Assembly (NCBI GenBank): GCA_902520195.1
Contig: CABYND010000002.1
Location: 161,930 to 225,929, forward strand
Source: Halieaceae bacterium
GTDB taxonomy: Bacteria; Pseudomonadota; Gammaproteobacteria; Pseudomonadales; Halieaceae
DNA: 64,000 nucleotides
Direction of reading: 5' to 3'
Of this stretch, positions 9,569 to 20,003 are shown piece after piece; the first letter of the stretch is position 1, and every line of letters starts with the position of its first letter. A program made the position numbers and the translations under genes. Under the pieces are notes generated by a model. That model did not search any database and had not been told where the DNA came from. It was given only the letters and a program-made list of their open reading frames with translations.

Positions 9569-10975
9569 ATGTCAGAGCATACGCTCAGCTTGATAAACGA
9601 CAATGACGTCCGCTGGGTGGACCTCAGATTCACTGACACCAACGGGAAAGAGCAACATGTCTCCATCCCCGCGAATGTCGTAAATGAAGATTTCTTCGAG
9701 GCCGGCAAGATGTTTGATGGCTCGTCCATTGCTGGATGGAAGGACATTAACGAGTCCGACATGATTCTGATGCCCGATGACAGCACCGCCATCCTCGACC
9801 CCTTCACCGACGATCCGACTGTGATTCTGCGCTGCGATATTGTTGAGCCCGCCACCATGCAGGGCTATGACCGCGATCCCCGGAGCATTGCCAAGAAGGC
9901 CGAGGGCTATCTGACGTCAACCGGTTTCGGCGACACCGCGTTCTTTGGCCCAGAGCCAGAGTTCTTTGTGTTCGAAGACGTGAAGTGGCATGCCGACATG
10001 AGCGGCGCGAGTTATGAGATCAACGCTGAAGAAGCGGCATGGTCCTCAAACCTCGACTTTGAAGATGGCAATACGGGTCATCGTCCTAGAGTCAAAGGCG
10101 GCTATTTCCCGGTGCCGCCGGTCGATTCACTGCATGACATCCGTGCCGCTATGTGTGCCGCGATGGAGCAGATGGGTCTCGACGTCGAGGTTCACCACCA
10201 TGAGGTGGGCACCGCAGGTCAGTGTGAGATCGGCATCAAGTTCAACACTCTGGTAACCAAGGCAGATGAGGTGCAGATCCTTAAGTACTGCGTACTCAAC
10301 GTCGCCCATGCCTACGGCAAGACAGCAACCTTTATGCCCAAACCACTAGTTGGCGACAACGGTTCCGGTATGCACGTTCACCAGTCGATCGCCAAGAGCG
10401 GCGACAATACCTTTGCCGGCGACGGCTACGCGGGGCTGTCTGATACCGCGCTGTACTATGTCGGCGGCATCATCAAGCACGCGCGTGCGCTGAACGCCTT
10501 CACCAACGCCTCCACCAACAGCTATAAACGTCTGGTGCCGGGCTTCGAAGCACCCGTAATGCTGGCCTACTCCGCACGCAACCGATCAGCATCGATTCGT
10601 ATCCCTTACGAGCCCTCACCAAAGGGCAAGCGCATTGAGGTCCGCTTCCCTGACCCCACCGCCAACCCCTACCTCGCCTTTGCGGCCATGCTGATGGCGG
10701 GCATCGACGGGATTCAGAACAAGATTCACCCGGGCGATGCGGCGGACAAGGATCTTTACGACTTGCCGGCAGAGGAAGCAGCGGATATCCCAACCGTCGC
10801 CTCCAGCTTGGAAATGGCTTTGGATGCGCTAGAGGCAGACTGCGACTTTCTGACCGCGGGGGGCGTCTTCACGGATGACATGATCGAGGCCTACATCGAA
10901 CTCAAACGGGAAGAGGTCGAGCGTCTGAACATGACCACTCACCCCGTCGAATTTGATATGTACTACTCCGTCTAA
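9569..10975 (+). CDS. glnA: Type I glutamine synthetase
   Basis: The dodecameric GSI-beta enzyme of ammonium assimilation. At 468 residues it has the expected length. It carries [30 protein letters not shown] and, near residue 397, [10 protein letters not shown], which contains the tyrosine that GlnE adenylylates when nitrogen is plentiful. The gene has a GAGGAAAG ribosome site, a consensus sigma-54 promoter and a downstream terminator. It heads the classical glnA-(DUF4124)-ntrB-ntrC block. Confidence 0.98.
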   Translation: MSEHTLSLINDNDVRWVDLRFTDTNGKEQHVSIPANVVNEDFFEAGKMFDGSSIAGWKDINESDMILMPDDSTAILDPFTDDPTVILRCDIVEPATMQGYDRDPRSIAKKAEGYLTSTGFGDTAFFGPEPEFFVFEDVKWHADMSGASYEINAEEAAWSSNLDFEDGNTGHRPRVKGGYFPVPPVDSLHDIRAAMCAAMEQMGLDVEVHHHEVGTAGQCEIGIKFNTLVTKADEVQILKYCVLNVAHAYGKTATFMPKPLVGDNGSGMHVHQSIAKSGDNTFAGDGYAGLSDTALYYVGGIIKHARALNAFTNASTNSYKRLVPGFEAPVMLAYSARNRSASIRIPYEPSPKGKRIEVRFPDPTANPYLAFAAMLMAGIDGIQNKIHPGDAADKDLYDLPAEEAADIPTVASSLEMALDALEADCDFLTAGGVFTDDMIEAYIELKREEVERLNMTTHPVEFDMYYSV

Positions 10976-11003
10976 GTGTATCTGTCGGCAAAAAACGGCC
11001 ACC

Positions 11004-11029
11004 AAAAGAGCCCGCCACAAGGGGCTTTT
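11004..11029 (+). terminator. Terminator after glnA
   Basis: AAAAG-A-GCCC, a 7-base loop and GGGGCTTTT form a GC stem with one bulge, ending in a short T run. It lies about 28 bases past the glnA stop and would partly separate glnA from the DUF4124-ntrBC unit. Confidence 0.65.
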
Positions 11030-11054
11030 GTAGGTTTGCGCGGCAAGACCGCTT

Positions 11055-11071
11055 TGCACCAAATTGGTGCA
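11055..11071. promoter_or_regulatory. Perfect NtrC-binding palindrome before DUF4124-ntrBC
   Basis: TGCACC-AAATT-GGTGCA is a perfect 17-bp palindrome matching the NtrC consensus. It is 54 bases upstream of the DUF4124 start codon. I see no good sigma-54 promoter between the site and the gene. By analogy with glnL regulation in enterics, NtrC may act here as an autorepressor of a sigma-70 promoter. Confidence 0.78.
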
Positions 11072-11124
11072 TATGGGGTGTTTGTGCCGTCTAATTCTTC
11101 GCAGAACCTAATGGGACGTCAACA

Positions 11125-11658
11125 GTGACCCGATTGAGTCCACAAACCAAACGGTGGCAGGCGATCAATTGGTTGCTGACCGGAGTCATCTGTTTGGAGC
11201 CGGCGCACACCACACTCGCGCAGCCGGTTTATAAATTCACGGATGCGGATGGCAACGGCACCTTTACCGACACACCGCCGCTCTCAAGCGGCGGCACGAT
11301 TGAGGAGCACGCCGTCCACGCGCCCAATACGGCCGAACCCACAGAGACGACCCGAGCCCCCGCCACACCTGTTGAGGTAGAGGAGCCCACTCGCTACGAC
11401 ACGCGGATTGTGACGCCGGCCGATAACGCCACCATTCCGATGGGGCCCGGCAACTTTGCGATGCAGGCTGCGCTGAATTCGCGCCTGGCGCCCGGTGAAA
11501 CCCATCAGCTGTTGCTCGATGGTGACCCCGTCGGTGCCCCGCAGCGAATCGCAAACTGGCAGCTCGCAAACGTGTACCGCGGCGAACACCAGCTGCAAGT
11601 AGTCCGCCTCGATGCGAGTGACGCCCAGCTCGATGCATCACCTGCGAGCACGGTGTAA
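11125..11658 (+). CDS. DUF4124-domain secreted protein
   Basis: A 177-residue protein with a hydrophobic N-terminal export signal (WLLTGVICLEPAHTTLAQP). A DUF4124 motif follows directly, QPVYKFTDADGNGTFTDTPP (about residues 36-56), then a proline/threonine-rich linker and a beta-rich C-terminal part. DUF4124 proteins are commonly encoded between glnA and ntrB in pseudomonads and relatives; their function is unknown. The start is GTG. It probably forms a transcription unit with ntrBC. Confidence 0.85.
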   Translation: MTRLSPQTKRWQAINWLLTGVICLEPAHTTLAQPVYKFTDADGNGTFTDTPPLSSGGTIEEHAVHAPNTAEPTETTRAPATPVEVEEPTRYDTRIVTPADNATIPMGPGNFAMQAALNSRLAPGETHQLLLDGDPVGAPQRIANWQLANVYRGEHQLQVVRLDASDAQLDASPASTV

Positions 11659-11689
11659 GTGATGCGACCCACTGTGAACAGGTAACAAG

Positions 11690-12757
11690 ATGGCTGCTGA
11701 ATCCTTGATGGACCTCTCTGCCGACTACCATCTCGATCTACTGGCGACCGGGGTCATTCTGCTGGACGCTAATCTACACATTCGCGAGCTAAACCTCTCG
11801 GCAGAGAACCTGCTCGAAGTCTCTGCCAGTCGGGCATTGGGGAGTCCTCTCGAAGAACTGCTCGATGAATCCAACGAATGGTACCCCCTCCTTTATCAGG
11901 CGCTGGCCGATAACTACCCCATGGTGCGCAGAGCGATTCCGCTCACTACTCGAACGGGGCAGGAGCGGACCGTCGATCTGACGCTGAGTCCCATTGCGGG
12001 GAAAGTCAGCTCCCGCTGTCTCTTGGTAGAGATGACCATGATTGATCGACTGCAGGCCATCAGCCGGGATGAAAGTGAGTGGCAGGCGCAGGCCACACTG
12101 AAAGAAATTATGAAAGGCGTAGCACACGAGGTGAAAAACCCACTGGGTGGGATCCGCGGCGCTGCACAGTTGCTGGCAGGGGAGCTCGCCAACCCCAATC
12201 TGCAGGAGTACACCGACATCATCATCTCTGAGGTCGACCGGTTGCGCACGCTGGTTGACCGCATGTTGGGCCCAAAAGAGCGCCTGGAATCGGAGCCCAC
12301 CAACATCCACGAAGTGACGGAGCACGTCCGGCATCTAATCGAGGCCGAGGCGAAAGGCGGTCTCAGCATAGAACAGGACTACGACCCCAGCCTGCCCGAC
12401 TTTCTGGCCGACGCGGGGCAGCTCACTCAGGCCGTGCTGAATCTGGTTCGCAATGCCTGGCAGGCCTGCGGGGATGGCGGGTTGATCACACTGAAAACTC
12501 GGGTGTATCGACAATTCACCGTCGGTGGCAACCGGCACAAGCTGGTGTGCGCACTGCACATATCGGATAACGGCCCGGGCGTTCCTGACGATCTGCTCCC
12601 TATGCTGTTTCTACCGATGGTCACCGGGAACGCAAAGGGCACCGGGCTCGGACTGTCGATCGCACAGCGCATCGCCAACCAACACGGCGGATTGATTCAG
12701 GTGCAGAGCGTACCCGGCGATACCTGCTTCACCCTGTTATTACCCATGGAGACCTGA
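11690..12757 (+). CDS. glnL: Nitrogen regulation sensor kinase NtrB
   Basis: Cytoplasmic histidine kinase/phosphatase that phosphorylates NtrC under nitrogen limitation and is controlled by PII. It has an N-terminal PAS domain (about residues 10-120), the H-box GVAHEVKNPLGGIRGAAQ (phospho-accepting histidine near residue 146), an N-box NLVRNAWQA, and G-boxes HISDNGPGVP and GTGLGLSIAQ. No membrane segment is present. It is separated from ntrC by one base, indicating translational coupling. Confidence 0.97.
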   Translation: MAAESLMDLSADYHLDLLATGVILLDANLHIRELNLSAENLLEVSASRALGSPLEELLDESNEWYPLLYQALADNYPMVRRAIPLTTRTGQERTVDLTLSPIAGKVSSRCLLVEMTMIDRLQAISRDESEWQAQATLKEIMKGVAHEVKNPLGGIRGAAQLLAGELANPNLQEYTDIIISEVDRLRTLVDRMLGPKERLESEPTNIHEVTEHVRHLIEAEAKGGLSIEQDYDPSLPDFLADAGQLTQAVLNLVRNAWQACGDGGLITLKTRVYRQFTVGGNRHKLVCALHISDNGPGVPDDLLPMLFLPMVTGNAKGTGLGLSIAQRIANQHGGLIQVQSVPGDTCFTLLLPMET

Positions 12758-12758
12758 G

Positions 12759-14171
12759 ATGCCGATGACTGACCAGGTATGGATCGTCGATGACGACAGC
12801 TCAATCAGGTGGGTCATGGAAAAAGCCCTGTCCCGGGCGGGCGTCAACTGCCGAGCCTTTGAGACAGGTGACGACGTGTTGGACGCGCTGAGCGAGGAAG
12901 AGCCATTAGTAGTGGTGAGTGACATTCGCATGCCCGGCATGGATGGCATCGCGCTGCTCTCCAAGCTCAAATCTCAGCAACCCGACCTGCCAGTCATTAT
13001 CACCACGGCACACTCGGATCTTGACAGTGCCGTCAGCTCCTACGAAGAAGGAGCATTCGAATACCTGCCAAAGCCGTTTGATATCGAAGAGATGGTGGCC
13101 ACCGTGACCCGCGCCCAGTCCCAGCGGACTCGGCACGATCAGGTCGATGAGGGTCAGGGCGGTAACCCCTCTGCAGAAATTATTGGCAACGCGCCGGCCA
13201 TGCAGGAAGTGTTCCGCGCGATTGGCCGACTTGCCCAGAGCCATATCACGGTGCTGATTAACGGCGAGTCCGGCACCGGCAAAGAGCTGGTGGCGCGCGC
13301 ATTGCATCGTCATAGCCCCCGCGCCAGCAACGCGTTCGTTGCACTCAATATGGCCGCAATCCCTCAAGAGCTGATGGAGTCGGAACTCTTCGGTCACGAG
13401 AAGGGTGCGTTCACTGGCGCCAACAGCCGGCGTGAAGGCCGCTTCGAACAGGCCCGCGGCGGCACGCTGTTCCTCGATGAAATCGGTGACATGCCGGCTG
13501 CTACCCAGACTCGCTTATTACGCGTGCTTCAGGACGGTGAGTTTTTCCGCGTCGGCGGCGTCGACTCGATCAAGGCAGACGTACGGATCATCGCCGCGAC
13601 CCACCAGAAGCTGGAATCACTGGTGGAAACCGGATTGTTCCGGGAAGACCTGTTCCACCGGCTGAACGTGATTCGCATTCATGTCCCGAAACTTTCCGAG
13701 CGCCGGGAGGACATCCCAAGACTGCTGACCCACTTTTTAACCGTCGCCAGCGCCGAGCTCGATGTGGAGACAAAGACGCTGTCAGAGAATGCGCTTCAAG
13801 TGCTGACCCAATTGCCGTGGCCAGGCAATGTCAGACAGCTTGAGAACACTTGTCGCTGGCTCACCGTGATGGCAGCGGGACGCGAGGTACTGTTATCGGA
13901 TTTGCCGACAGAGCTCCTGCAGCATCAGGACGAAATGCCCGAGGGTGTCGCCGAGAGCTGGCACGAGCAGCTGGCGGGCTGGGCCAACCGGCAGTTGGCA
14001 GAAGGGCAATCCAACGTCCTGCGTCAGGCGTTGCCCCTGTTTGAATCGATTATGATTGAAGCGGCGCTTCGGCACACCGGCGGACGCAAGGCCGAGGCCG
14101 CGGAGCTGCTCGGGTGGGGAAGAAACACCCTCACCCGTAAGCTCAAGGATCTGGATTTACCGGCCATCTGA
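12759..14171 (+). CDS. glnG: Nitrogen regulation response regulator NtrC
   Basis: Sigma-54-dependent activator of nitrogen genes. The receiver domain (about 1-120) contains the phospho-aspartate in [13 protein letters not shown]. The AAA+ domain has Walker A GESGTGKE and the sigma-54-contacting loop GAFTGA. The C-terminal Fis-type helix-turn-helix is [22 protein letters not shown]. Two candidate target sites and two sigma-54 promoters are found a few kilobases upstream in this window. Confidence 0.98.
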   Translation: MPMTDQVWIVDDDSSIRWVMEKALSRAGVNCRAFETGDDVLDALSEEEPLVVVSDIRMPGMDGIALLSKLKSQQPDLPVIITTAHSDLDSAVSSYEEGAFEYLPKPFDIEEMVATVTRAQSQRTRHDQVDEGQGGNPSAEIIGNAPAMQEVFRAIGRLAQSHITVLINGESGTGKELVARALHRHSPRASNAFVALNMAAIPQELMESELFGHEKGAFTGANSRREGRFEQARGGTLFLDEIGDMPAATQTRLLRVLQDGEFFRVGGVDSIKADVRIIAATHQKLESLVETGLFREDLFHRLNVIRIHVPKLSERREDIPRLLTHFLTVASAELDVETKTLSENALQVLTQLPWPGNVRQLENTCRWLTVMAAGREVLLSDLPTELLQHQDEMPEGVAESWHEQLAGWANRQLAEGQSNVLRQALPLFESIMIEAALRHTGGRKAEAAELLGWGRNTLTRKLKDLDLPAI

Positions 14172-14187
14172 GCGGTGGACTAGAGAA

Positions 14188-14706
14188 TCAGTGAGTGGCG
14201 CCCTCGGGGGCCGCCTCGCCACCTTCACCCGTGTCACCCGCCTCAGTTGCCTGCTGCGCAACGGCTTGACGGAACAGCGCGTCGAAGTTGACCGGCGCAA
14301 TCATCAGCGCGGGGAAACCGCCTTTGACCACCAGGTTATCGACTGCCTCCCGAGCGTAGGGGAATAAAATAGTGGGCGCGACCGTCGAGAGTAGCTGCCG
14401 CAGCGCATCGCCCTCGATGCCAGCGACAAAGAAAATGCCCGCCTGCTGCACTTCGACCAGAAAAGCGGTCTGCTCTTCCAGCTTGGCCGTGATCGTCAGC
14501 GTCAGGACCACCTCGTGATTGCCTTCCTCATCCACACGACTACTCTTGGTGTTGAGATCGACATTCACAGCCGGCTTCCACTCCTGGCGGAAGACGTTCG
14601 GCGTCATCGGAGACTCGAAGGAAATATCCTTGGTATAGATCCGCTGGGTGACAAATTGCTGTTGTGCGGCTGCTTCCTGAGCGGCTGCCGTTCCTTCTTC
14701 AGCCAT
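14188..14706 (-). CDS. secB: Protein-export chaperone SecB
   Basis: Tetrameric cytosolic chaperone that holds preproteins unfolded and passes them to SecA. The 172-residue protein has the SecB core from [16 protein letters not shown] through [11 protein letters not shown]. Its C-terminal tail is longer and glycine/glutamate-rich, ending [13 protein letters not shown], in place of the short SecA-binding tail. It is convergent with ntrC and followed upstream by grxC, as in many gammaproteobacteria. Confidence 0.96.
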   Translation of the reverse strand: MAEEGTAAAQEAAAQQQFVTQRIYTKDISFESPMTPNVFRQEWKPAVNVDLNTKSSRVDEEGNHEVVLTLTITAKLEEQTAFLVEVQQAGIFFVAGIEGDALRQLLSTVAPTILFPYAREAVDNLVVKGGFPALMIAPVNFDALFRQAVAQQATEAGDTGEGGEAAPEGATH

Positions 14707-14750
14707 ACTGGCTCTCCTTCTGTATCAAAGTCGTGGCGGTTGCTTTGAGA

Positions 14751-15002
14751 CTACGCAAGCAGCGGGTCCAACCCGCCTGAGCGCTCAAGACCATACAACT
14801 GGTCGCAACCACCAATATATTGTTCGCCAATCCAAATCTGCGGTACCGAGGTTTGCCCGGCCCGCTCGGCCATCTGCTGTCGTGTAGTGGGGTCGCCATC
14901 TACCGGGATATCCTGATAAGAAACCCCTTTTTGATCGAGTAGCGCTTTTGCCCGAATGCAGAATGGGCACCACCGCGTGGTGTAAATCACCACCTCACTC
15001 AC
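14751..15002 (-). CDS. grxC: Glutaredoxin 3
   Basis: Small dithiol glutaredoxin that uses glutathione to reduce disulfides. The CPFC active site is at residues 12-15, with the cis-proline segment TSVPQIWIG and the GSH-binding GGCDQL downstream. The true start is probably GTG at 15002, giving 83 residues and a 4-base overlap with the rhodanese stop (GTGA). The ORF-track start at 15035 would extend into the upstream gene. Confidence 0.94.
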   Translation of the reverse strand: MSEVVIYTTRWCPFCIRAKALLDQKGVSYQDIPVDGDPTTRQQMAERAGQTSVPQIWIGEQYIGGCDQLYGLERSGGLDPLLA

Positions 15003-15436
15003 TGGGTCACGACCGGGAGCTTTTGTGCATCCCATTCCATCATGCCGCCAGAGAGCTTTTGTGCCCGACTGAAGCCCTGAGACCGAAGTGTTTTGGTTGC
15101 AGGGCCGGCTGACTGTCCCATTTTACACACCACGACCACCGGTTTTTCTCGGAATTTTTCCAATTCGCCGGCGCGATTCGCCAGTGCAGCGGCCGGAATA
15201 TGCAGCGCGTCCGTAATGTGACCGCGCGCGTAGTCTGCCGCGTCCCGGATGTCGAGAAAGATGCCGCCTTCGCTATTCACTAACTGGACCGCTTCGTTGA
15301 TCGACAGAGCCGGTCCCGCTTTGCGCGTCTCATGTAGCACCAGCATGGTCAGCGTCGTCGCCAACGCGGCCACCAAAATCCACTGCTCACCTAAAAACTG
15401 AAAAATTAAATCTGCTGACACGCTCTTTCTATCCAC
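14999..15436 (-). CDS. Membrane-anchored rhodanese-like protein (YibN type)
   Basis: A 145-residue protein with one N-terminal membrane segment ([17 protein letters not shown]) and a single rhodanese domain, including [16 protein letters not shown] and the catalytic-loop cysteine in [10 protein letters not shown]. This is the YibN arrangement, encoded just before grxC-secB in E. coli and relatives. A sulfur-transfer or redox role is assumed for the family; the physiological substrate is not established. Confidence 0.87.
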   Translation of the reverse strand: MDRKSVSADLIFQFLGEQWILVAALATTLTMLVLHETRKAGPALSINEAVQLVNSEGGIFLDIRDAADYARGHITDALHIPAAALANRAGELEKFREKPVVVVCKMGQSAGPATKTLRSQGFSRAQKLSGGMMEWDAQKLPVVTQ

Positions 15437-15632
15437 TGGGCAATCGTCTTCTCAACCACACCGACGTGGCTTTGAATGTTTTGCGCTCTTTCAGAGTTTC
15501 GCAATCGACTTACTGCATAATATGCGGGGCGCGAGTATATCGGTTCAACCGACCACCCTCCAGTCAGGAGTAGTGCCCTGTCTGCGGGGGCACGTTACAA
15601 TACGCGGGACAGCTACCCGAGCCCTACACGCC

Positions 15633-17165
15633 GTGTCTACGCCCCGACGCACCACGCTACTTGTCATTCTGGATGGTTTTGGTCATCGCTCTGCCAGCGA
15701 GGACAACGCCATTTTTGCGGCAAAGACACCCACTCTCGATCGCCTGTCGCGTGAGGCACCGCACACGCTGGTGTCAGGATCCGGGCTGGATGTCGGGCTC
15801 CCGGAAGGCCAGATGGGTAATTCCGAAGTGGGCCATATGAGCCTCGGCGCCGGACGCATCGTTTACCAGTCCATCACCCGCATTGATCAAGCGATTGCCG
15901 GCGGCGAATTTGCTGCTAACAGCGCGTATTTGGACGCCATCGATCGCGCCGTGGCGGAAAATAAAGCGGTCCATGTTATGGGCCTCTTGTCCCCCGGCGG
16001 CGTTCACAGCCATGAGGAACAGCTGTTCGCGGCGGTGAGACTGGCCGCGGAACGCGGCGCGAAGAAGCTCTTCTTGCATGCGTTTCTCGACGGCCGTGAT
16101 ACCCCGCCCCGCAGTGCAGCCCCGTCACTGGAGCGCGCTGAAGCAGTCTTTGCCGCACTCGGCACCGGGCGAATTGCGTCTGTCCATGGTCGCTACTGGG
16201 CGATGGATCGCGACAACCGTTGGGAACGGATTGAAAAAAGCTACTCGTTGCTGACAGAGGGCGAGGCAGCACACGATGCGCCCACTGCCCTGAAAGCATT
16301 AGCAGCCGCCTACGCAAGGGACGAGGAAGACGAGTTTGTCGCCCCGACCCGGATTGGTGACCGCGCGGCCTTCGCCGATGGCGACGCAGTACTGTTTATG
16401 AATTTTCGTGCGGACCGCGCCCGGCAGCTCACCCAGGCACTCACCGAATCGAATTTCGACGGCTTTGACCGACGCCATCAGCCCGCCCTGCGACTCGTCA
16501 CGACAACCGAGTACGCAGGGTCTTTGTCGTGTCCGGTGGCTTTTCCAGCCGACACGCTGGAAGACAGCCTCGGCGAGGTGCTTGCGGATGAAGGACTCAC
16601 TCAGCTGCGGATTGCCGAGACCGAGAAGTATGCGCACGTTACCTTTTTCTTCAGCGGCGGTCGCGAAGACACGTTTACGGGCGAAACCCGCACGCTGATC
16701 CCCTCACCCAACGTTGCCACCTATGACTTGCAGCCGGAAATGAGCGCTCATGAGGTCACCGATGCGCTAGTCGCGGCCATCGAATCGGGTGCCTACGACT
16801 TTATCGTCGTCAACTTTGCCAACGGTGACATGGTGGGCCACACCGGTCAGTTTGATGCCGCAGTGGCGGCAGTGGAAACCCTTGATGAGTGCCTGGGCCG
16901 CATCGAAGCGGCACTGCTTGCTGCGGGTGGTGAAGGTTTGATCACCGCGGATCACGGCAATTGTGAGCAGATGCGCGACTACGAAAACGACCAGCCACAC
17001 ACCCAGCACACCACCGAGCCCGTGCCCTTGATTTACCTTGGTCAGGGCAATCGAGACCTGGATCCCGATGGTGGCATCCTCGCCGACATCGCGCCCACGA
17101 TTCTGGCCATGATGTGCCTCGACGTCCCCGCTGCGATGTCGGGACGCAGCCTCCTCAAGCACTGA
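15633..17165 (+). CDS. gpmI: Cofactor-independent phosphoglycerate mutase
   Basis: Interconverts 3- and 2-phosphoglycerate in glycolysis using two Mn ions and a phosphoserine intermediate. VILDGFG provides the first metal aspartate and [10 protein letters not shown] contains the catalytic serine (Ser64). The late [10 protein letters not shown] motif supplies further ligands. The ORF-track start at 15522 adds 37 unrelated residues. The GTG at 15633 ([17 protein letters not shown]) gives 510 residues, the expected length. Confidence 0.95.
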   Translation: MSTPRRTTLLVILDGFGHRSASEDNAIFAAKTPTLDRLSREAPHTLVSGSGLDVGLPEGQMGNSEVGHMSLGAGRIVYQSITRIDQAIAGGEFAANSAYLDAIDRAVAENKAVHVMGLLSPGGVHSHEEQLFAAVRLAAERGAKKLFLHAFLDGRDTPPRSAAPSLERAEAVFAALGTGRIASVHGRYWAMDRDNRWERIEKSYSLLTEGEAAHDAPTALKALAAAYARDEEDEFVAPTRIGDRAAFADGDAVLFMNFRADRARQLTQALTESNFDGFDRRHQPALRLVTTTEYAGSLSCPVAFPADTLEDSLGEVLADEGLTQLRIAETEKYAHVTFFFSGGREDTFTGETRTLIPSPNVATYDLQPEMSAHEVTDALVAAIESGAYDFIVVNFANGDMVGHTGQFDAAVAAVETLDECLGRIEAALLAAGGEGLITADHGNCEQMRDYENDQPHTQHTTEPVPLIYLGQGNRDLDPDGGILADIAPTILAMMCLDVPAAMSGRSLLKH

Positions 17166-17176
17166 GCCCGCGCTCA

Positions 17177-18340
17177 GTGGTTCGTGTCTTCACGCTCTGC
17201 CCCGAACCAATTAGCTGCTGTATTGCCTTGTGGGCGGGCCTGACGGCTGCAGCATGGGCACAGTCGCCCGACACCCTCGACCAAACCTCGGAACAAATAG
17301 AAGCGCTGCGCGCAGAGATCACCGTCATTCAAGCACGGCTGGCGTCTCAGGAAAGTGAACGCGACGCGCTGCAAGATGCATTGCGAGAGGCAGAGGTTCG
17401 AATCGGCGAACTGGACCGACAGCTCGGTGCGCTGGGCCAGGAACGTCGCGCGCTGCAGCAGGAACTCAATGCGCTCGATGCGGAAAGCGAACATCTCCGA
17501 CAAGCCCAACGCCAGCGAACCGATACCATCGACACCAGCATTCAACAGCTGTGGCTTTTGCAGCAGGGAGGCGGCTTCCGGGTCTGGTTCGGCGACCAAA
17601 ACCCTCAGGACGTTGCCCGCAACCTCGCCTACTTTCAGACGCTGATCGAGGCGCAGCAGCAAATGATTGCGGACTACGGACTCGGTCTGGAAGCCATCAC
17701 AGAGAACCGTAGCCGCATCGCCCAAGCCGAGACCGCACTGAGAAAACAGGCGAGCGCGACCGAAGCGACAAAAACAACTCTCACAGACCAACGGGCAATG
17801 CGACAAGCGACCCTTGCCCAAATCAGCCAGCAGGTGCAGGACGATCAGCAACGCCTGAACGTGCTGCAACGCGACCAAGCGCGCCTGAACGCCCTGCTCG
17901 GTGAGCTGGAGGCAGTCGCTGCGGCTGCCCCACCCGAACCGCGAATGCCCTTCGCAGACGCTCAGGGTATATTGGTCATGCCATTGGTGGGCACGCTGAA
18001 AAACCGATACGGCGCGCGACGCAATGCGGATATTCGCTGGCGTGGCTGGCTGATCGCAGCGGATCAGGGCGAACCTGTGCGCGCTGTCCACGGCGGCGAC
18101 ATTATATATGCCGACTGGCTTCGCGGTCAGGGCCTGTTGGTGGTGGTGGATCACGGTGAAGGATGGCTATCCCTTTATGCCCAAAACCACAGCCTGCTCC
18201 GAGGCGTGGGCGACCGTGTCAGTGCCGGGGACATCATCGCCAAAGCAGGCGCCAGTGGCGGTAGCGAGACATCCGGCCTGTATTTTGAAATTCGGCACCG
18301 CGGCGAACCGGTCGATCCCGGCGAATGGATACGCCGCTGA
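17177..18340 (+). CDS. envC: Septal amidase activator EnvC
   Basis: Periplasmic activator of the cell-division amidases AmiA/AmiB. It has an N-terminal signal peptide (ISCCIALWAGLTAAAWAQS), two long coiled-coil stretches rich in Q/E/A/R, and a C-terminal LytM (M23) domain. The LytM metal ligands are replaced: WRGWLIAADQGEP stands where the HxxxD motif should be and LYFEIRH where HxH should be, as in E. coli EnvC. It is therefore an activator, not a peptidase. GTG start twelve bases after gpmI. Confidence 0.92.
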   Translation: MVRVFTLCPEPISCCIALWAGLTAAAWAQSPDTLDQTSEQIEALRAEITVIQARLASQESERDALQDALREAEVRIGELDRQLGALGQERRALQQELNALDAESEHLRQAQRQRTDTIDTSIQQLWLLQQGGGFRVWFGDQNPQDVARNLAYFQTLIEAQQQMIADYGLGLEAITENRSRIAQAETALRKQASATEATKTTLTDQRAMRQATLAQISQQVQDDQQRLNVLQRDQARLNALLGELEAVAAAAPPEPRMPFADAQGILVMPLVGTLKNRYGARRNADIRWRGWLIAADQGEPVRAVHGGDIIYADWLRGQGLLVVVDHGEGWLSLYAQNHSLLRGVGDRVSAGDIIAKAGASGGSETSGLYFEIRHRGEPVDPGEWIRR

Positions 18341-18408
18341 GACGGAGCCGAATAATCGGGTACCATTACCGGCCCACAGATTTGAGGTCTCACCCTCAGG
18401 ACAAACTC

Positions 18409-19884
18409 ATGGACGTGCGTTTACGCTTTCGCGGCATCGGATTGCTGCTCACACTCTTGATCTGCTCGCCACTGCTGGCGCAGGACCCTGAAAACGAAGA
18501 AAGCCTTACCGCGCCAGGCAACGATCCGCACAGCGGGATGGATATTGCGATAGAAAACGCCGACGATCCCACGACGCAATCGCTGCCCCTCGAAGAACTG
18601 CAGATGTTTGCCGACGTGTTTAATCAGATTCGGCAGGGCTATGTGGAATCAGTCCCCGACAGCGAGTTATTCGAACTCGCGGTTCAGGGCATGCTGTCCG
18701 GTCTCGACCCCCACTCCGTCTTTTTGAGAGAAAAGGCCTACGACTCTTTGCAGGAAACAACGCAAGGCGAGTTCAGCGGTCTCGGTATCGAAATCGGACA
18801 GGATCGCGGCTATATCACCATCATTGCTCCGATTGACGGCTCACCCGCCGAGGCTGCGGGCCTCGAGGCAGGGGACGTCATTCTGAAAATCGATGGTGAA
18901 TCGATTCGTGACCTGCCCGTAAACAAGTCGGTCGAAATGATGCGCGGCCCTACCGGTTCAGAGGTCTTGCTCAGCATCGGTCGACGCGGTGTCGCTGACC
19001 CGTTCGATGTCACCGTCATCCGCGACATCATCAAGGTGCCCAGTGTGAGAAGCCGGGAACTCATGGACGGCTACCTCTGGTTGCGGGCATCCCAGTTCCA
19101 GCGAGATACCGGACTGGAAGCCATCGCCACCTTGGCTAAAGCGCAGGCCGAAGGCCCCTTAAAGGGCGTTGTCATTGACCTGCGCAATAATCCGGGCGGC
19201 GTGCTCGGTGCGAGTGTCGACATGGCGGGTGCTGTGCTGGATGGCGGCTTGGTGGTGTACACCGAAGGTCGTCACCCCCAAGCCGCAGACCAGTATGAAG
19301 CGGCGGCCGGCGACATGCTCAACGGCGCGCCGATCGTAGTGCTGATCAACAGCGGCTCCGCCAGCGCATCGGAGATTGTCGCCGGTGCACTTCAGGATCG
19401 TCGGCGCGCGGTGATCATGGGCACGAGAAGTTTCGGCAAGGGCTCGGTCCAAACAATACTGCCCGTCAATGACACCCGCGCAATCAAACTCACCACTGCG
19501 CTGTACTACACCCCCAATGGCCGTTCGATTCAGGCAGAAGGTATCGTGCCCGATATCGTGGTGGAGCGAGCAGAAGTGACCAGCGTCGAGTCAAATCGCC
19601 GCACCAAAGAAGCCGATCTGCAGGGGAGTTTGAGCGGTGACGGTGGTCCTGTCGATGCTCAATCTGAGAGTGAAGCCCTGACAGAATTGCGCAATTCGGA
19701 TAATCAGCTTTACGAGGCGCTGACTCTGCTGCGCGGCATTAATTTGCTGACTCCCGAGGCACCAGCCAAAGTATCCGAGGAGAAGAACCCGGTTACAGCG
19801 GCGCTCGGTACCCCCTTTATTACCGCCTGTACACAGATCGCCATGCGCGGGTGCTTTATTGAGCCTCAGGGACAGCGACAGTAA
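18409..19884 (+). CDS. ctpA: Carboxy-terminal processing protease (S41)
   Basis: Periplasmic serine protease of the S41/CtpA family. Signal peptide MDVRLRFRGIGLLLTLLICSPLLAQ, then a PDZ domain (about 125-205, with GLGIEIGQDRGYITI). The catalytic domain has the serine in INSGSASASEIVAGAL and the lysine in SFGKGSVQT, the Ser-Lys dyad. Start at 18409 chosen because it begins the signal peptide. The neighbourhood gpmI-envC-ctpA is conserved. The polysaccharide deacetylase gene (YibQ type) that often follows is absent, replaced by the accessory island. Confidence 0.94.
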   Translation: MDVRLRFRGIGLLLTLLICSPLLAQDPENEESLTAPGNDPHSGMDIAIENADDPTTQSLPLEELQMFADVFNQIRQGYVESVPDSELFELAVQGMLSGLDPHSVFLREKAYDSLQETTQGEFSGLGIEIGQDRGYITIIAPIDGSPAEAAGLEAGDVILKIDGESIRDLPVNKSVEMMRGPTGSEVLLSIGRRGVADPFDVTVIRDIIKVPSVRSRELMDGYLWLRASQFQRDTGLEAIATLAKAQAEGPLKGVVIDLRNNPGGVLGASVDMAGAVLDGGLVVYTEGRHPQAADQYEAAAGDMLNGAPIVVLINSGSASASEIVAGALQDRRRAVIMGTRSFGKGSVQTILPVNDTRAIKLTTALYYTPNGRSIQAEGIVPDIVVERAEVTSVESNRRTKEADLQGSLSGDGGPVDAQSESEALTELRNSDNQLYEALTLLRGINLLTPEAPAKVSEEKNPVTAALGTPFITACTQIAMRGCFIEPQGQRQ

Positions 19885-20003
19885 TCTTTGATTCAAATCT
19901 GCGATCTGCAAATTAGCATCCCTAGCAAGGTATGGCGAACGCTACCGCAACTACCCGCCAGTGATTGGCCCATGCCTAAATTGAGCCCACGGCCTGAGAA
20001 AAA

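Noticed and set aside
17174-18154. 326-residue minus-strand ORF opposite envC
   Set aside because: Leucine/cysteine-rich shadow of the envC coiled-coil region; no domain pattern.
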